A program made the translations under genes and the position numbers. Source: Terriglobia bacterium (lineage in GTDB: Bacteria > Acidobacteriota > Terriglobia > Acidiferrales > UBA7541). From it: DNA of 64,000 nucleotides. Position 1 is the stretch's first letter. Each line of letters starts with the position of its first letter. The stretch is from positions 62,001 through 126,000 of the forward strand of contig JAIMAG010000001.1 in the NCBI GenBank assembly GCA_023512135.1, given 5' to 3'. This document shows positions 24,085-33,896 of this stretch, in pieces. Under the pieces are notes generated by a model. That model did not search any database. It was not told the origin of the DNA and was given only the letters and a program-made list of their open reading frames with translations.

Positions 24085-24671
24085 GCGGGCGGGGATCGAA
24101 CTTCGAGGCCCTTGCGGATGCCGTGGCGAGCGGCCGCATCCCCAACGCGGAAATTGCGGTGGTCATCAGCAACCGCGAAGGGGCACCCGGGATCGAAAAG
24201 GCGCGGGCGCGTGGCATCGAAGCGCTGGTCATCCCGTCGAAGGGCAAAGAGCGCGAAGCGTACGACCGCGAGGTGGTGGCCGCGCTTCGCGAGCGGGGTG
24301 TGGAGCTGGTTTGTCTGGCAGGCTTCATGCGCCTGCTCTCGCCGTATTTCGTCCAGGAATACCGGAACCGGATTCTGAACATTCACCCTTCGCTGCTGCC
24401 TGCGTTTCCGGGACTGGAAGCGCAGCGGCAGGCTCTGGAGTACGGGGTGAAGTATTCCGGCTGTACCGTTCACTTCGTGGACGAACAGCTCGATGCGGGA
24501 CCGATCATCTGCCAGGCCGTGGTCGAAGTACGCGACGACGACACGCCCGAAACCCTGGCCGCGCGCATCCTGCGCGAAGAGCACCGCATCTATGCCGAAG
24601 CGGTGCGCATCGTGCTGGAGGGACGCTACCGAATCGAAGGCCGCCGCGTTTTTGTGACCCGGGAGGACTGA
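24057..24671 (+). CDS. purN: Phosphoribosylglycinamide formyltransferase
   Basis: PurN adds the formyl group to GAR in purine synthesis. The 204-residue protein starts MAKRIGILLSGRGSNFEALADA. It has VVISNREGAPG, the substrate/formyl loop VCLAGFMRLLSPYFV, and the catalytic NIHPSLLPAFPGLEAQRQALEYGVKYSGCTVHFVDEQLDAGPIICQ with Asn-His-Asp. The ATG at 24057 lies inside the end of the preceding gene. Confidence 0.96.
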   Translation: MAKRIGILLSGRGSNFEALADAVASGRIPNAEIAVVISNREGAPGIEKARARGIEALVIPSKGKEREAYDREVVAALRERGVELVCLAGFMRLLSPYFVQEYRNRILNIHPSLLPAFPGLEAQRQALEYGVKYSGCTVHFVDEQLDAGPIICQAVVEVRDDDTPETLAARILREEHRIYAEAVRIVLEGRYRIEGRRVFVTRED

Positions 24672-24835
24672 GGCGCCCACACCCGGCTCGGTGCCCCGTG
24701 CTGGCCGGTGCGGGAGTGAACTGCTGCCGCCCACAATGTTGAGCGGAACTGCATTCTGAAAATCCGACGGCGTCTGCGAAGCGCCCCGGGCTCTGAGAAA
24801 ACCAGAGGGATACGAAACCGGACAACTGAGTCAAT

Positions 24836-26110
24836 ATGAAGCTGCTCGAAGAATTTCACTGGCGCGGGATGGTCTATCAGGCGAGCGAAGGGCTCGAAAC
24901 CCTGCTCGAGCGCGAACGCGTGACCGGCTACATCGGCTTCGACCCTTCCGCGCCCAGCCTGCATGTGGGCTCGCTGCTGCCGCTGATGGCCCTGGCGCGG
25001 TTCCAGCGGCACGGCCACCGACCGATCGCCATCGTCGGCGGCGGCACCGGCCTGATTGGCGACCCGAGCGGCAAATCCGAGGAGCGGCCGCTGCTCAGCC
25101 GCGAGCAACTGGAAGCGAACCTGGCCGGATTGCGCCGCCAACTGGAACCGTTTCTGGATTTTTCCGCGCGCGACAATGCGGCCCTGTTGCTGAACAACGC
25201 GGACTGGCTCGAACCGCTCTCCGTGATGGAGTTTCTGCGCGAAATCGGGAAGTTTTTTACCGTGAACTACATGCTGAACAAAGAATCGGTCCGCCGGCGG
25301 CTGGAATCGGCCGAAGGAATTTCCTTCACTGAATTCAGTTACATGCTGCTGCAAGCCTACGACTATCTGGTGCTGTTCGACCGCTACGGCTGCCGGCTGC
25401 AGATGGGCGGGAGCGATCAGTGGGGCAACATCACCGCGGGCATGGATTTGATCGAACGGCTGCGGCGGGTGCAGGCGCACGGGCTGGTGTTTCCGCTGGT
25501 GACCACCGCGGCCGGACGCAAGTTCGGCAAGACGGAAGCCGGCACCGTCTGGCTCGACGGGAAGCTCACTTCACCGTACCGCTTCTACCAGTTCTGGCTG
25601 AACACGGACGACCGCGACGCCATTGCCTACCTGAAATTTTTCACCTGGCTCGAACGAGACGAAATCGAGGAGCTGGAGCAGGCGCTGCGCGCCGCGCCCG
25701 AGCAACGGGAGGCTCAGCTCCGTCTGGCGCGCGAGGTGACCCGCCTGGTGCACGGCCCGGACGCTCTGGCGCGCGCCGAGCGCGCTTCGCGGGCCCTGTT
25801 CGGCGAAGAGGTCCGCGCGCTGTCGCCGGAGGAATTGCTCGATGTGTTTCAGGAAGTGCCCTCGACGCGTGTGGAGGCATTCCGACTCGCCGGCAACGGG
25901 ATGAGCATCGTGGAGCTGGTCGTGCTGAGCGGCCTGGCTCCGTCCAAGGCGGAAGCGCGTCGGCTGATCGAAGGCGGCGGCATCTACCTGAACAATCGCC
26001 GGGTCGGCTCCGCCAACCACACTGTGTCCTGGAACGACGCGCTGCACGGGCAATTTCTGGTGCTGCGCCGCGGACAGAAGGAGTTCCGCCTGGTGCGGGT
26101 GACGGGTTGA
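24836..26110 (+). CDS. tyrS: Tyrosyl-tRNA synthetase
   Basis: A 424-residue class I synthetase. Motifs: [17 protein letters not shown] (HIGH-type HVGS), [14 protein letters not shown] (tyrosine pocket), [11 protein letters not shown] (KMSKS variant KFGKT) and a C-terminal S4 RNA-binding domain ([33 protein letters not shown]). The short 164-base upstream region shows no T-box. The KFGKT form is typical of the TyrRS type of many soil bacteria. Confidence 0.97.
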   Translation: MKLLEEFHWRGMVYQASEGLETLLERERVTGYIGFDPSAPSLHVGSLLPLMALARFQRHGHRPIAIVGGGTGLIGDPSGKSEERPLLSREQLEANLAGLRRQLEPFLDFSARDNAALLLNNADWLEPLSVMEFLREIGKFFTVNYMLNKESVRRRLESAEGISFTEFSYMLLQAYDYLVLFDRYGCRLQMGGSDQWGNITAGMDLIERLRRVQAHGLVFPLVTTAAGRKFGKTEAGTVWLDGKLTSPYRFYQFWLNTDDRDAIAYLKFFTWLERDEIEELEQALRAAPEQREAQLRLAREVTRLVHGPDALARAERASRALFGEEVRALSPEELLDVFQEVPSTRVEAFRLAGNGMSIVELVVLSGLAPSKAEARRLIEGGGIYLNNRRVGSANHTVSWNDALHGQFLVLRRGQKEFRLVRVTG

Positions 26111-26128
26111 GCGTACCTTGCGCCCGAT

Positions 26129-26602
26129 TCAGCGGGCGGAGCCTCTGGTGGGCACGCGTTCGGCCAGGCGGCGCAGATTGCTGAGCCAGCGGCGGTCGCG
26201 GCTGCGGACACTCCACCGCACCAAGAGAAGGTCAGCTATCCAGCCAAGCCGTCCCGGCAGTGTGTAAACGTCTTCCATGTGCAACCGGGTCGTTTCTGCG
26301 GTGACCGGATACAGCATCCACCGCTGCCGTCCACGCACACCGTAGCGGTCGCTGAACCGCCACTCGAGCCGACGCAGCCGCTCATAACCGGTGACGACCG
26401 CCGTCAGCGAAACCTCGCGCCGGCCGAGCCGGCCCGAGATGCGCACCTTCTGGCCCACGGCGAACTCGCCAGCGCCGCCGCTGACTTCCAGGTGGATGTC
26501 CATTTCGGGGCCGTACCACAACGGCATCCGCTGCGGCAGGAAAAAGGCCCACACGCGGTCGGCGGAGGCGGCAATTTCGATCCCAAACTGCAACGCAGCC
26601 AT
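26129..26602 (-). CDS. SRPBCC-family (START-like) ligand-binding protein
   Basis: A 157-residue protein of the helix-grip fold: MAALQFGIEIAASADRVWAFFLPQRMPLWYGPEMDIHLEV opening, beta-strand series, and a closing helix (LLVRWSVRSRDRRWLSNLRRLAER). Members include polyketide cyclases and lipid carriers; no specific ligand can be deduced. It is convergent with tyrS (18 bases apart). Confidence 0.7.
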   Translation of the reverse strand: MAALQFGIEIAASADRVWAFFLPQRMPLWYGPEMDIHLEVSGGAGEFAVGQKVRISGRLGRREVSLTAVVTGYERLRRLEWRFSDRYGVRGRQRWMLYPVTAETTRLHMEDVYTLPGRLGWIADLLLVRWSVRSRDRRWLSNLRRLAERVPTRGSAR

Positions 26603-26644
26603 CGCAGCCGGACAGTGTACGCGTGCGCGGAGCGGAAAGGAAAA

Positions 26645-27931
26645 CTATCTTCGCGACGAAGATGGATGTGTTCGCAACTCGCTGAGCATCCTGGCGAGCG
26701 CGCGGCGGAAATCATTCGAACTCTGCAGAAAGAAGCGCTGCGGTCGAAATGGCTCGAGCAGGCGGGCCAGGTGGTCCCAGAGGTTGTCCCGGTGGACGCG
26801 GAATTGAAAATAGAAGACGCGGCAGGCACAGTCGACGACTTCGCGCTGCGTGAGCGGATCGAGATTGTTCCCGCCCGGGAAAAGAACACCGCTGCTGACC
26901 AGGATGAACACCGTTTGCGGGGGCTCGGCGGCGATTGCGTCGGCTGCGGTTTCCCCGGCAGATGCGCTGGCGTCGCGGGCACGGCGGATCCGTTCGCGCA
27001 CGAGCTCGCGGAAGAACGCAGCGAGCTGCTGGCGGTGCTCGAGTGCGTCGCGGCTGATCCGCAACGGATGGATTTCCTCCAGCGCAGCGTACAGCGCTTC
27101 CCAGTCCACGTCGTCCTGAATCTGCTGCTCGAACAGGATGCGACGATGCGTGAGATCGAACGCGGTCAGATGAAGCGAGCCGTTGGGCACATGCAACTGA
27201 GTGAGCACGTCCAGGGCGGCGAGCATGGTGCTGCGGTTCTGCCGGTGTACAGAAACGGAGCGATAGAACTGTTCGGAGGGAGAAAAGTTGACCAGCAATT
27301 CGATCCGCAGCGGCCGTTCCGCGGGCACCGGCAGCCAGAGACGCGCCGGCTCGGCGAGCTCGGCACCGGCGCCTTCCACGGGAGAAAAGCGTAGGAAACT
27401 GACGCGCGGCAGATTGCGGAAGGCGTCGGGGAGCGGGTCCTGGCGCGGTGCGGGGACGTGCAACCGCTCTCGCCGTATGCTTTGCAACCCGGTCTGGTGA
27501 TCCTGCAAAACCAGGAGCAACTGATAGTGGCCGGGCTTCACCTGCAGCGGAAGTCGGAACTGGAGATAACTGGACCGAGCAAAGCGTCCTTTGGCGCGGT
27601 GGGTCTCCACCCGGGCCGGGGTGAGCCACCGGCCGTCTCCGTCGGCCACGCGAGCCACCAGGGTGAACTCGTGCTGGCCCTCGTTGGTGCGCAAATAGCG
27701 GGCCGGCACGCGCACTTCCACCGGCACCATCAACCACTGCCGCAGAGAAAGCGTCGTCGGACCGATCCGAACCTGCCAGGGAATCTGCTGCACCTCTCCT
27801 GCGGCGAGCCACTGTTCAAAAGACTCGGAGTCCGCCGGCGGCAAAGGCGTTTCCTGAGCCGACAACAGAGCACCGCCGAGCAGAGCTGCAGCGGCGCAGT
27901 GGGCCAGCCGTCGTGGGCGCGGAATCTTCAT
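26645..27931 (-). CDS. Exported protein of unknown function
   Basis: A 428-residue protein starting MKIPRPRRLAHCAAAALLGGALLSAQ (signal peptide), probably periplasmic. The middle part has beta-rich repeats (VEVRVPARYLRTNEGQHEFTLVARV). The C-terminal part (DASASAGETAADAIAAEPPQTVFILVSSGVLFPGGNNLDPLTQREVVDCACRVFYFQFRV) is reminiscent of acidobacterial VWFA-related domain proteins, but no metal-site motif (DxSxS) is present. A second ATG nine bases upstream (MFPMK) could also serve. Confidence 0.65.
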   Translation of the reverse strand: MKIPRPRRLAHCAAAALLGGALLSAQETPLPPADSESFEQWLAAGEVQQIPWQVRIGPTTLSLRQWLMVPVEVRVPARYLRTNEGQHEFTLVARVADGDGRWLTPARVETHRAKGRFARSSYLQFRLPLQVKPGHYQLLLVLQDHQTGLQSIRRERLHVPAPRQDPLPDAFRNLPRVSFLRFSPVEGAGAELAEPARLWLPVPAERPLRIELLVNFSPSEQFYRSVSVHRQNRSTMLAALDVLTQLHVPNGSLHLTAFDLTHRRILFEQQIQDDVDWEALYAALEEIHPLRISRDALEHRQQLAAFFRELVRERIRRARDASASAGETAADAIAAEPPQTVFILVSSGVLFPGGNNLDPLTQREVVDCACRVFYFQFRVHRDNLWDHLARLLEPFRPQRFFLQSSNDFRRALARMLSELRTHPSSSRR

Positions 27932-28133
27932 GGGGAACATCCCACGCGCCCCTGCACGTTCCGGAGCGACGCCTTCCCATTTTACGCCAGCAGCGCAACG
28001 GCGGCTCTTCTCATCGATTTTGCTTTCTCCCATGAATGAAGCATTTTGCTTCGGGGAGTTGCCGAGTGGGCAAGCGGAGCGGCGAAGAGGTTGCAAGGGG
28101 GTCCGGAAGGCGCCTACCATGGAAAGGAAGGAG

Positions 28134-28169
28134 CATTCGGCTCGGCGCAGCCGTGCGCCGAGCCGAATG
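28134..28169. repeat. Perfect 16-bp inverted repeat in the leader of the following gene
   Basis: cattcggctcggcgca (28134-28149) and its exact complement (28154-28169) flank a gccg loop. It ends 13 bases before the ATG at 28183 and is not followed by a U-run, so it would hide or crowd the ribosome site rather than terminate transcription. A regulatory hairpin or a mobile palindromic repeat are both possible. Confidence 0.7.
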
Positions 28170-28182
28170 CGGGCAAGCGACG

Positions 28183-29052
28183 ATGAACCTCAGCAGCGCA
28201 CAGTTTCCGAAGGTGTGCAGATGGCTCGCGCTGGGGATGGCTTTGCTGGCCGCAGCGCCGACCTCCGCGTATGCGAGGCAGGAGCAGCCCAAAGAACAAA
28301 AGCCTTCCGTGGCGGAGGCGGCCCGGCGGGCGCGCGAGCAGAAAAAAGATGCGCCGCGGGCCCGGGTCATCTGGACAAACGACAACCTGCCCAGTGCCCC
28401 ACAGGCGGCGGTGAACGTAGTGGGCGCACCGCGCGCAGCCGAGCCGGCCGGGGCGGGCACGGGCCAGCCGCCTGCCGAAGCCTCAGCGGCGCGCGAGGCG
28501 GAACGCGCACGGGTCGAAGCGGAGCTGGAATCCGCGAAAGCCGAACTGGCTCAGGCCCAGCGCCGACTGGACCTGACCCGACGCGAGCTGCAATTGCAGC
28601 GGCAGCAATTCTTCAGCAACCCGCAGTATCAGACCGATGACGCCGGCCGCGCCCGCCTGCAGCAGCTCGAAGCGCAAGAACAGGAACAGGCTGCCGCGGT
28701 GGTTGCACTCGAGCAGCGCATTGCGGAGCTGGACGAGCGGCGGCGGGCGCTCGAAGCCGAGCTCGGCCCGAAAGCGCCGCCACCGACAACTCCCGAACAG
28801 CAGCGCGAAGCCTGGAGGAAGCGTCTGGAGCCGCTGCGCGCGGAGCTGGCGCGCGTGGAGTCAGAACTTCGTCGGCTGCGTGAAGAAGCGGCGGCGCGCG
28901 GATTCGAACTCGTTGGTCCCGGTGCCGGCGGCAGCATGACGGCTCAACTGCTGGCCGACCTTGAACAGCGGCGCAACCAGCTTCGGCAACAAATCGCGGA
29001 AATCGAAGAAGAAGCTCGCCGCGCCGGCGTCCCACCTGCCTGGATCCGCTGA
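28183..29052 (+). CDS. Exported coiled-coil protein
   Basis: A 289-residue protein. An N-terminal signal peptide (WLALGMALLAAAPTSAYA) is followed by an Ala/Pro/Gln-rich segment and two long heptad-rich coiled coils (AEASAAREAERARVEAELESAKAELAQAQRRLDL and EPLRAELARVESELRRLREEAAARG). The C-terminus ends EIEEEARRAGVPPAWIR. It probably forms a periplasmic dimer, as many acidobacterial proteins with this design do, but no function is known. The start is the ATG at 28183 directly after the inverted repeat. Confidence 0.75.
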   Translation: MNLSSAQFPKVCRWLALGMALLAAAPTSAYARQEQPKEQKPSVAEAARRAREQKKDAPRARVIWTNDNLPSAPQAAVNVVGAPRAAEPAGAGTGQPPAEASAAREAERARVEAELESAKAELAQAQRRLDLTRRELQLQRQQFFSNPQYQTDDAGRARLQQLEAQEQEQAAAVVALEQRIAELDERRRALEAELGPKAPPPTTPEQQREAWRKRLEPLRAELARVESELRRLREEAAARGFELVGPGAGGSMTAQLLADLEQRRNQLRQQIAEIEEEARRAGVPPAWIR

Positions 29053-29152
29053 CCCCACCAGCACCGAACAGAACTTCTCCGTGGGACACCGAACCACACG
29101 CAGCCCTTGCCCCACTCCGCCACGACCGGCGGAATGTGAAAGTCCGGAAAGA

Positions 29153-29362
29153 TCAACGGCGGGGGCGGCCCGGGGGACGATAGCCGACCAGAGGACGCGG
29201 CCGCAGCCGCAAACGCGGTGCCAGCGGCGGTGGGACGTTGCGCAGGGGCGCACCGCAGTTGGAACAGAACTCCGGGAAGGCTTCATCGGCACGCAGCCAG
29301 TGGCCGCGGGCGGCACAGTCCGGATTGACGCACTGAACCGTCCAGCCTGGCAGGTACTGCAT
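29153..29362 (-). CDS. Small zinc-ribbon protein
   Basis: A 69-residue protein MQYLPGWTVQCVNPDCAARG ... EFCSNCGAPLRN with a C-x4-C and C-x2-C zinc ribbon over residues 11-37 and a proline/arginine-rich tail. The tail suggests nucleic-acid contact. It is too short for family assignment. The 91-base gap after the coiled-coil gene, convergent with it, is unremarkable. Confidence 0.6.
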   Translation of the reverse strand: MQYLPGWTVQCVNPDCAARGHWLRADEAFPEFCSNCGAPLRNVPPPLAPRLRLRPRPLVGYRPPGRPRR

Positions 29363-29495
29363 AGCGATCCCGGCCTCTCTCAGAACGAGTCGCAGTCGGG
29401 CGGATTGTGCCGACCCGTGGCTCGGAGTGTCAAGAGCGAAGCCGGGCTGCCTTCGCGTGCCTGTTGAAAAAACGCTGCGCAGGCCCCGCGTGCAG

Positions 29496-29530
29496 AAAAG
29501 CAGAGGCCCCCGGTTCCGGGGGCCTCTGCC
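29496..29530 (-). terminator. Terminator of the TonB-dependent receptor gene
   Basis: A perfect 14-bp stem (29500-29513 with 29516-29529) around a tight loop, followed on the minus strand by TTTTCTG. It lies about 45 bases after the stop codon at 29574. Confidence 0.85.
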
Positions 29531-29573
29531 GCGCCCGTGAGCGGCCACGGGCGGAATCGAGCTGCAGGAGCGG

Positions 29574-32500
29574 TTAGAAGATATACCGCGCGCTGATCTG
29601 CATTCTGCGCGGGCCACCGAGCATGGCCGAGTAATCGCCGAACGTGCTCAGCCGGCCGATATCCGCCGACAGAGACACGGTGTCGAAGTAGACCGAGTTG
29701 GTGACGTTGAACACCTCCCAGCGCAGGGTGAAGCTGTGTCCTTCCTTGTAAGGCATCTGGAAGGTCTTCCCCAGGCCGAGATCGAGGTTGAAGTAGTGGT
29801 CGCCACGCAGAATGTTCCGTTCGCCGCGCTGACCCGGCAGGGTGAAGCGGAAGAAGGAAGCGGCCTGATCCGGGTCGCGGAACAGATTCGGCGTCGGACG
29901 TCCGCCGAACACCGAATGAACCGCATTCTTCACGTTCTGGGTGCCCGGGCAGGGTCCGCGCAGCGCACCGAGGTCGCTGCCGGAAGGCGGTTTGCAGGTG
30001 GCGTTCCCCTGCAGGTTCCAGTTTGTTGGCCAGACGCGGTCGTTGATCACGTTGGCTGGCAGGCCACTGTTGATGCGGACGATGCCCGACAGGGACCAGC
30101 CGCCGATGATGTGATTGAGCCAGGAGGGGACTTCGGCTCCGAGCCAGCGACCGCGGCCGAAGGGCAGCTCCACGATAAAGTTCGCGTTGATCTGGTGGCG
30201 CATATCGAAATCGCTGAACGAGTACTCCAGGTCCGGCTGCCAGGCATTGATGGTCGAGCCGGTGTAGCCGCCGGTAAAGAACCCAAAGGCGATCGGGGCC
30301 CGCTCCGGCGTGGAGGCGTGGTCGAGCGACTTCGACAGCGTGTAGTTGAAGTCGAACTGGATGCCGTGGCTCAAGCGCTTGCGCAGCATAACCTGAAGGG
30401 CGTGATATTCGGAACGCGCAATCGAGCTCCACGCCGTCAGGGTGGCGAACTGGTCGTCAAAGAAGGCAAACGGAGCATCGGGCAGACCGTCGCCATCCAG
30501 GTCTGGCGCACCCGCCGGGCCCCGCATGTAGCCCGGAAAGCCAAAGCCCAAGGCGGCGCCATCCACCAGCCACGGGAACACGGTGGTGTCCGGGTGGACG
30601 CAGTTGATCAAGTCGTAGGCCACCTGGGTGGCGCTGAACCCGCCGTTAAATCCCGGGTCCACGCCAAAGATGTCGCAAACCAGGAAGCCACCGTTGATCC
30701 CGCTCGGGCCAAAGCTGGGGAAGAGATTCTCCCAGAAGGGAATCGGACGCAGCGTCAGGATGTCCTGACCCTGCTCCATCAGGCGGATCAACTCGCTGGC
30801 CGCTTCAAAGTAGCAGCTCCCCGAAGCCGGATCGCAGACATCGGCCGGCATGGCCAGGTCGCGGATCATGAGCAGGTTGCGTCCCGAACGCCCCACATAG
30901 GCAAATTCCAGGCTCATGTTGCCCGGCAGCTCGCGCCCGATCGAGACGTTGTAGGTGTGCGCATAGGGAGTCACGATGCCGCTGTCGAGCGCCGAGGTAA
31001 TGGCGAAGGCGCCTTCCTCGAGAACGCCGAAGGCATCGGCCCCGGGCGGTGTGGCCGGGAAGCCTCCCGGAGGAGGTGACGGCAGCAGAGTGGCTCGAGC
31101 AGCAGCGGTGTTGAACACACCGGCAAAGCGCGGGCAGACACCGAGCGGCGCGGTGCCCGCACCCTCGTCACAACCACCGAAGACACTCGTCAAGGTGGTG
31201 GACATGCCAAACGAGCCCCCTTCATCAAAGGAGGAGGCCAAAGCCGGCCCGATGCGGTCATAGACGAGCGCGTAGCCGGCGCGGAAGACCGTTTTGCCAT
31301 CGCCAAACAGAGTACCCAGTAGTCCCTCCCGGAAGCGCGGGTTCCAGGCAACCGCGACGCGCGGGGACCAGTTGTTGGTGTCCCAATCGTAGTAGTCGGG
31401 ACCATTGTTGGCCGGCCCGCCGAGCGAAAACTGAATCTGCGGCGCCTGGTTGGTCGGCAATCCGGCCAGCATCAACTGCCGGCGGGTCTCAAACCAGGTG
31501 CTCAGGTCCGGTGTGGGAATCACCTGATTGCCATTGGTCTCCCACGGCGGCGAAGCAATCACATAGCGCAAGCCATAGGTCAGGGTCAGCGTCTGGGACA
31601 TGCGCCACTGATCCTGAACGTAGAGCTCGTACTCGTTCACCGCGAAGCGCCGGCGCACGGCTTCGCCATCGGGGAGCAGCGCACCGGTGCGGTCGAAGTT
31701 GTAGTTGCCGTTGACCTGGGTAATGATGCCCAGCAGGTTGATCACCGAGTCGCGATACGCCGAACGGAATGCTCCGGCCACAGCCGGCACGGCAGAACAG
31801 CCGGGCTGCGCGCATTCAGCGGCACCCGGAGTCACATTGCGACCGACGTTGGGCAGCCAGGAGGGATTGAGGATGAAATCGTGGAAGGAGTTGGCGTTGG
31901 TAAATCTCTGGTTGCGCAGCAGTCGGATGTCGCCGCCGAACGTGATCGTGTGGTTGCCCCAGATATAGGTCGCATCGTCGCGGAACTGATGATTCGGGAC
32001 AATCCGGCCGAACGTATCGCTGCCGTAGTCTTCCAGGTTGCTGATAAACCGGAAGGTGACGAACTCGCGCTCCTGATTGCCCTCGGTTTGCTCGCCAATC
32101 CGGGTCAACCCATAACGGAATGTATTGACCAGATTCGCGCCCCAGTTCGAACGATAGCCGACCATGACCCCGCGATTGTTGCTGATGCGGAGCTGATTCG
32201 GGGGCAGGCCGGGGAACTGCGGGCCAGCAATGGTGATGCCATCGTCCTGCAGGATGCCGCGGCTCCAGAGGACATGGTTGCCCGCGCGGTCCAGGTTGTA
32301 GTCGAAGCGCAACAGGTAGGTGTTGATGTCGTTGTTGATCGGAGAGGCGAAGTTGAAGCCGACGATATTCAGCCGGTCAAATGAACCTTCGGTGTTTGGA
32401 ACCGGATACTGGCGGAAGTGGGTAATCGCCGCTGCATTTGGCCCGATGCCCAGCGGGTCAATCGCCGCCAATTCGGAAGGGGTCAACCCGTAGAAGCCCG

Positions 32501-33584
32501 GCGGCACCGTATGCGTGCCGGAAAATCCGCTGACTGTACCACCCGGGCAGGCCGCTACGCCGCCAGCACACTGATAGATCAGCACACCGTCACGGAAGGA
32601 ATTCGACGGGACACTTCGCACGATCGGCGTCGTCAGGGCTTCCTCGAGCCGTTCGTAGTTCCCCCAGACGAAGAGCCGGTCAGGCCAGATGGGACCGCCT
32701 GCGGCCGCTCCGTAGATGTGCCGGCGGAACTTCGGCCGTTCCACCCCATCGCGATTGAAAAAGAAGTCGTTCGCATTGAAGATTTCGTTGCGGTGAGTGT
32801 AATAGGCCTGGCCGTGAATTTCATTCGATCCGCTCCGGGTGACCAGTTGCACCTGAGCAGCGGAACTGCGGCCCTGGTCGGCATTGTAGTTTTGGGTGAC
32901 GACGCGGAATTCAGCCAGGGAGGCCTGGGGCACGCGGAGCACGCTGTTGAAGGCGAAACCGTTGACCGGGTCGTTCACGTCCACGCCGTCCAGGGTGATG
33001 TTGGTCTGGTCGCTACGGCTGCCGTTGACGCTGCCCGGACGACCATCAAATTCAGCAATACATGAATAACCAATTTGATTCTCCGAACATGGCACAAATG
33101 CCACGCCAGCCTGCAGGCTGAGCAGTCCGCTGGGGTCCAGGTTCAAAGAAGGCAACTGCAACACTTGCTCGCCGGAGAACGGGTTTCCGAGGGAAGCGTC
33201 GGTGGTATTCACGCGTGCCGTTTCTGCCTGCACCACGACGGTTTCCGCGACGGCACCGATTTCCAGTCGGATGTTGAAGGTTGTGGGCAAACCGACCGGC
33301 ACCACGACGTTGTCATGGACAGCGGTTTTGAATTGTTCCTTGCGCACTTCGATCCGGTATGTGCCCGGCGGAAGCTGCGGGAAAATGTAAGAGCCGTCAT
33401 TTCCCGTAGTGGCCGTGCGCGTGGCACCGGTGGCTTTGTTTCGGATCGTTACAGTCGCTCCCGGCACCGCGGCGCCATCCGGGTCGGTGACTGTTCCGGA
33501 CAGCGAGGATTCCTGCGCCCAAACAGGAGCACAGAAAACTACCAGCAGCGCTAGGAGTCCAAGGTTCCTGATCCACGATCTCAT
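29574..33584 (-). CDS. TonB-dependent receptor with carboxypeptidase-regulatory domain (Oar-like)
   Basis: A 1,336-residue outer-membrane protein: signal peptide MRSWIRNLGLLALLVVFCAPVWAQ; carboxypeptidase-regulatory-like domain at about residues 25-110 (SLSGTVTDPDGAAVPGATVTIRNKATGATRTATTGNDGSYIFPQL); plug with YNADQGRSSAAQVQLVTRSGSNEIHGQAYY; and a long barrel ending RRMQISARYIF, the aromatic C-terminus of outer-membrane barrels. Acidobacteria encode dozens of these for uptake of large ligands, possibly carbohydrate or peptide. A strong AGGAGG site precedes the ATG at 33584, and promoter and terminator are visible. The ligand is unknown. Confidence 0.92.
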   Translation of the reverse strand: MRSWIRNLGLLALLVVFCAPVWAQESSLSGTVTDPDGAAVPGATVTIRNKATGATRTATTGNDGSYIFPQLPPGTYRIEVRKEQFKTAVHDNVVVPVGLPTTFNIRLEIGAVAETVVVQAETARVNTTDASLGNPFSGEQVLQLPSLNLDPSGLLSLQAGVAFVPCSENQIGYSCIAEFDGRPGSVNGSRSDQTNITLDGVDVNDPVNGFAFNSVLRVPQASLAEFRVVTQNYNADQGRSSAAQVQLVTRSGSNEIHGQAYYTHRNEIFNANDFFFNRDGVERPKFRRHIYGAAAGGPIWPDRLFVWGNYERLEEALTTPIVRSVPSNSFRDGVLIYQCAGGVAACPGGTVSGFSGTHTVPPGFYGLTPSELAAIDPLGIGPNAAAITHFRQYPVPNTEGSFDRLNIVGFNFASPINNDINTYLLRFDYNLDRAGNHVLWSRGILQDDGITIAGPQFPGLPPNQLRISNNRGVMVGYRSNWGANLVNTFRYGLTRIGEQTEGNQEREFVTFRFISNLEDYGSDTFGRIVPNHQFRDDATYIWGNHTITFGGDIRLLRNQRFTNANSFHDFILNPSWLPNVGRNVTPGAAECAQPGCSAVPAVAGAFRSAYRDSVINLLGIITQVNGNYNFDRTGALLPDGEAVRRRFAVNEYELYVQDQWRMSQTLTLTYGLRYVIASPPWETNGNQVIPTPDLSTWFETRRQLMLAGLPTNQAPQIQFSLGGPANNGPDYYDWDTNNWSPRVAVAWNPRFREGLLGTLFGDGKTVFRAGYALVYDRIGPALASSFDEGGSFGMSTTLTSVFGGCDEGAGTAPLGVCPRFAGVFNTAAARATLLPSPPPGGFPATPPGADAFGVLEEGAFAITSALDSGIVTPYAHTYNVSIGRELPGNMSLEFAYVGRSGRNLLMIRDLAMPADVCDPASGSCYFEAASELIRLMEQGQDILTLRPIPFWENLFPSFGPSGINGGFLVCDIFGVDPGFNGGFSATQVAYDLINCVHPDTTVFPWLVDGAALGFGFPGYMRGPAGAPDLDGDGLPDAPFAFFDDQFATLTAWSSIARSEYHALQVMLRKRLSHGIQFDFNYTLSKSLDHASTPERAPIAFGFFTGGYTGSTINAWQPDLEYSFSDFDMRHQINANFIVELPFGRGRWLGAEVPSWLNHIIGGWSLSGIVRINSGLPANVINDRVWPTNWNLQGNATCKPPSGSDLGALRGPCPGTQNVKNAVHSVFGGRPTPNLFRDPDQAASFFRFTLPGQRGERNILRGDHYFNLDLGLGKTFQMPYKEGHSFTLRWEVFNVTNSVYFDTVSLSADIGRLSTFGDYSAMLGGPRRMQISARYIF

Positions 33585-33770
33585 GCCTGTCCTCCTGATG
33601 AGAGTAATCGGGAACTGCGCGTGCGTACGAACGCCGGCCCAGCAACAAACCCAGTGTTTTGGAAACACCAGCGAATCGCCCGCACCCCGTTTGGTTGCGT
33701 CCCGGTGGGAGAGCTCGTTTTCTCCTCCGGACGCTTCCGCTCCATCCGATTTCTCTAAAAGATGGTGTTT

Positions 33771-33799
33771 TCTTATCGCTCTAACTCCCGCACTGTCAA
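33771..33799 (-). promoter_or_regulatory. Promoter of the TonB-dependent receptor
   Basis: TTGACA (33799-33794) and ATAAGA (33776-33771) with a 17-base spacer on the minus strand. The -35 is perfect. Predicted transcript leader of about 180 nt before the ATG at 33584. Confidence 0.65.
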
Positions 33800-33861
33800 G
33801 GAATTTTTCCGCGACCGGGCGGTGCAGATGCAGACACCGGCACAGGGTTCCCGGGCAGCAA

Positions 33862-33896
33862 AAAATAAAGAAGCGGCCGGTGGGGGCGCCGGCCGC
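33862..33896 (-). terminator. Minus-strand terminator with no obvious gene upstream
   Basis: GC-rich 8-bp stem (33873-33880 with 33889-33896), loop of eight bases, followed on the minus strand by TTCTTTATTTTTT. It sits about 70 bases upstream of the receptor promoter and insulates it. No recognised minus-strand gene lies between it and the haem-binding gene on the other strand, so it may end a short RNA or a 50-residue frame at 33967-34119. Confidence 0.7.

Noticed and set aside
28050-28110. tRNA-like string ttgccgagtgggcaagcgga
   Set aside because: No T-arm (GGTTCAAATCC-like) and no acceptor stem pairing at the expected distance.
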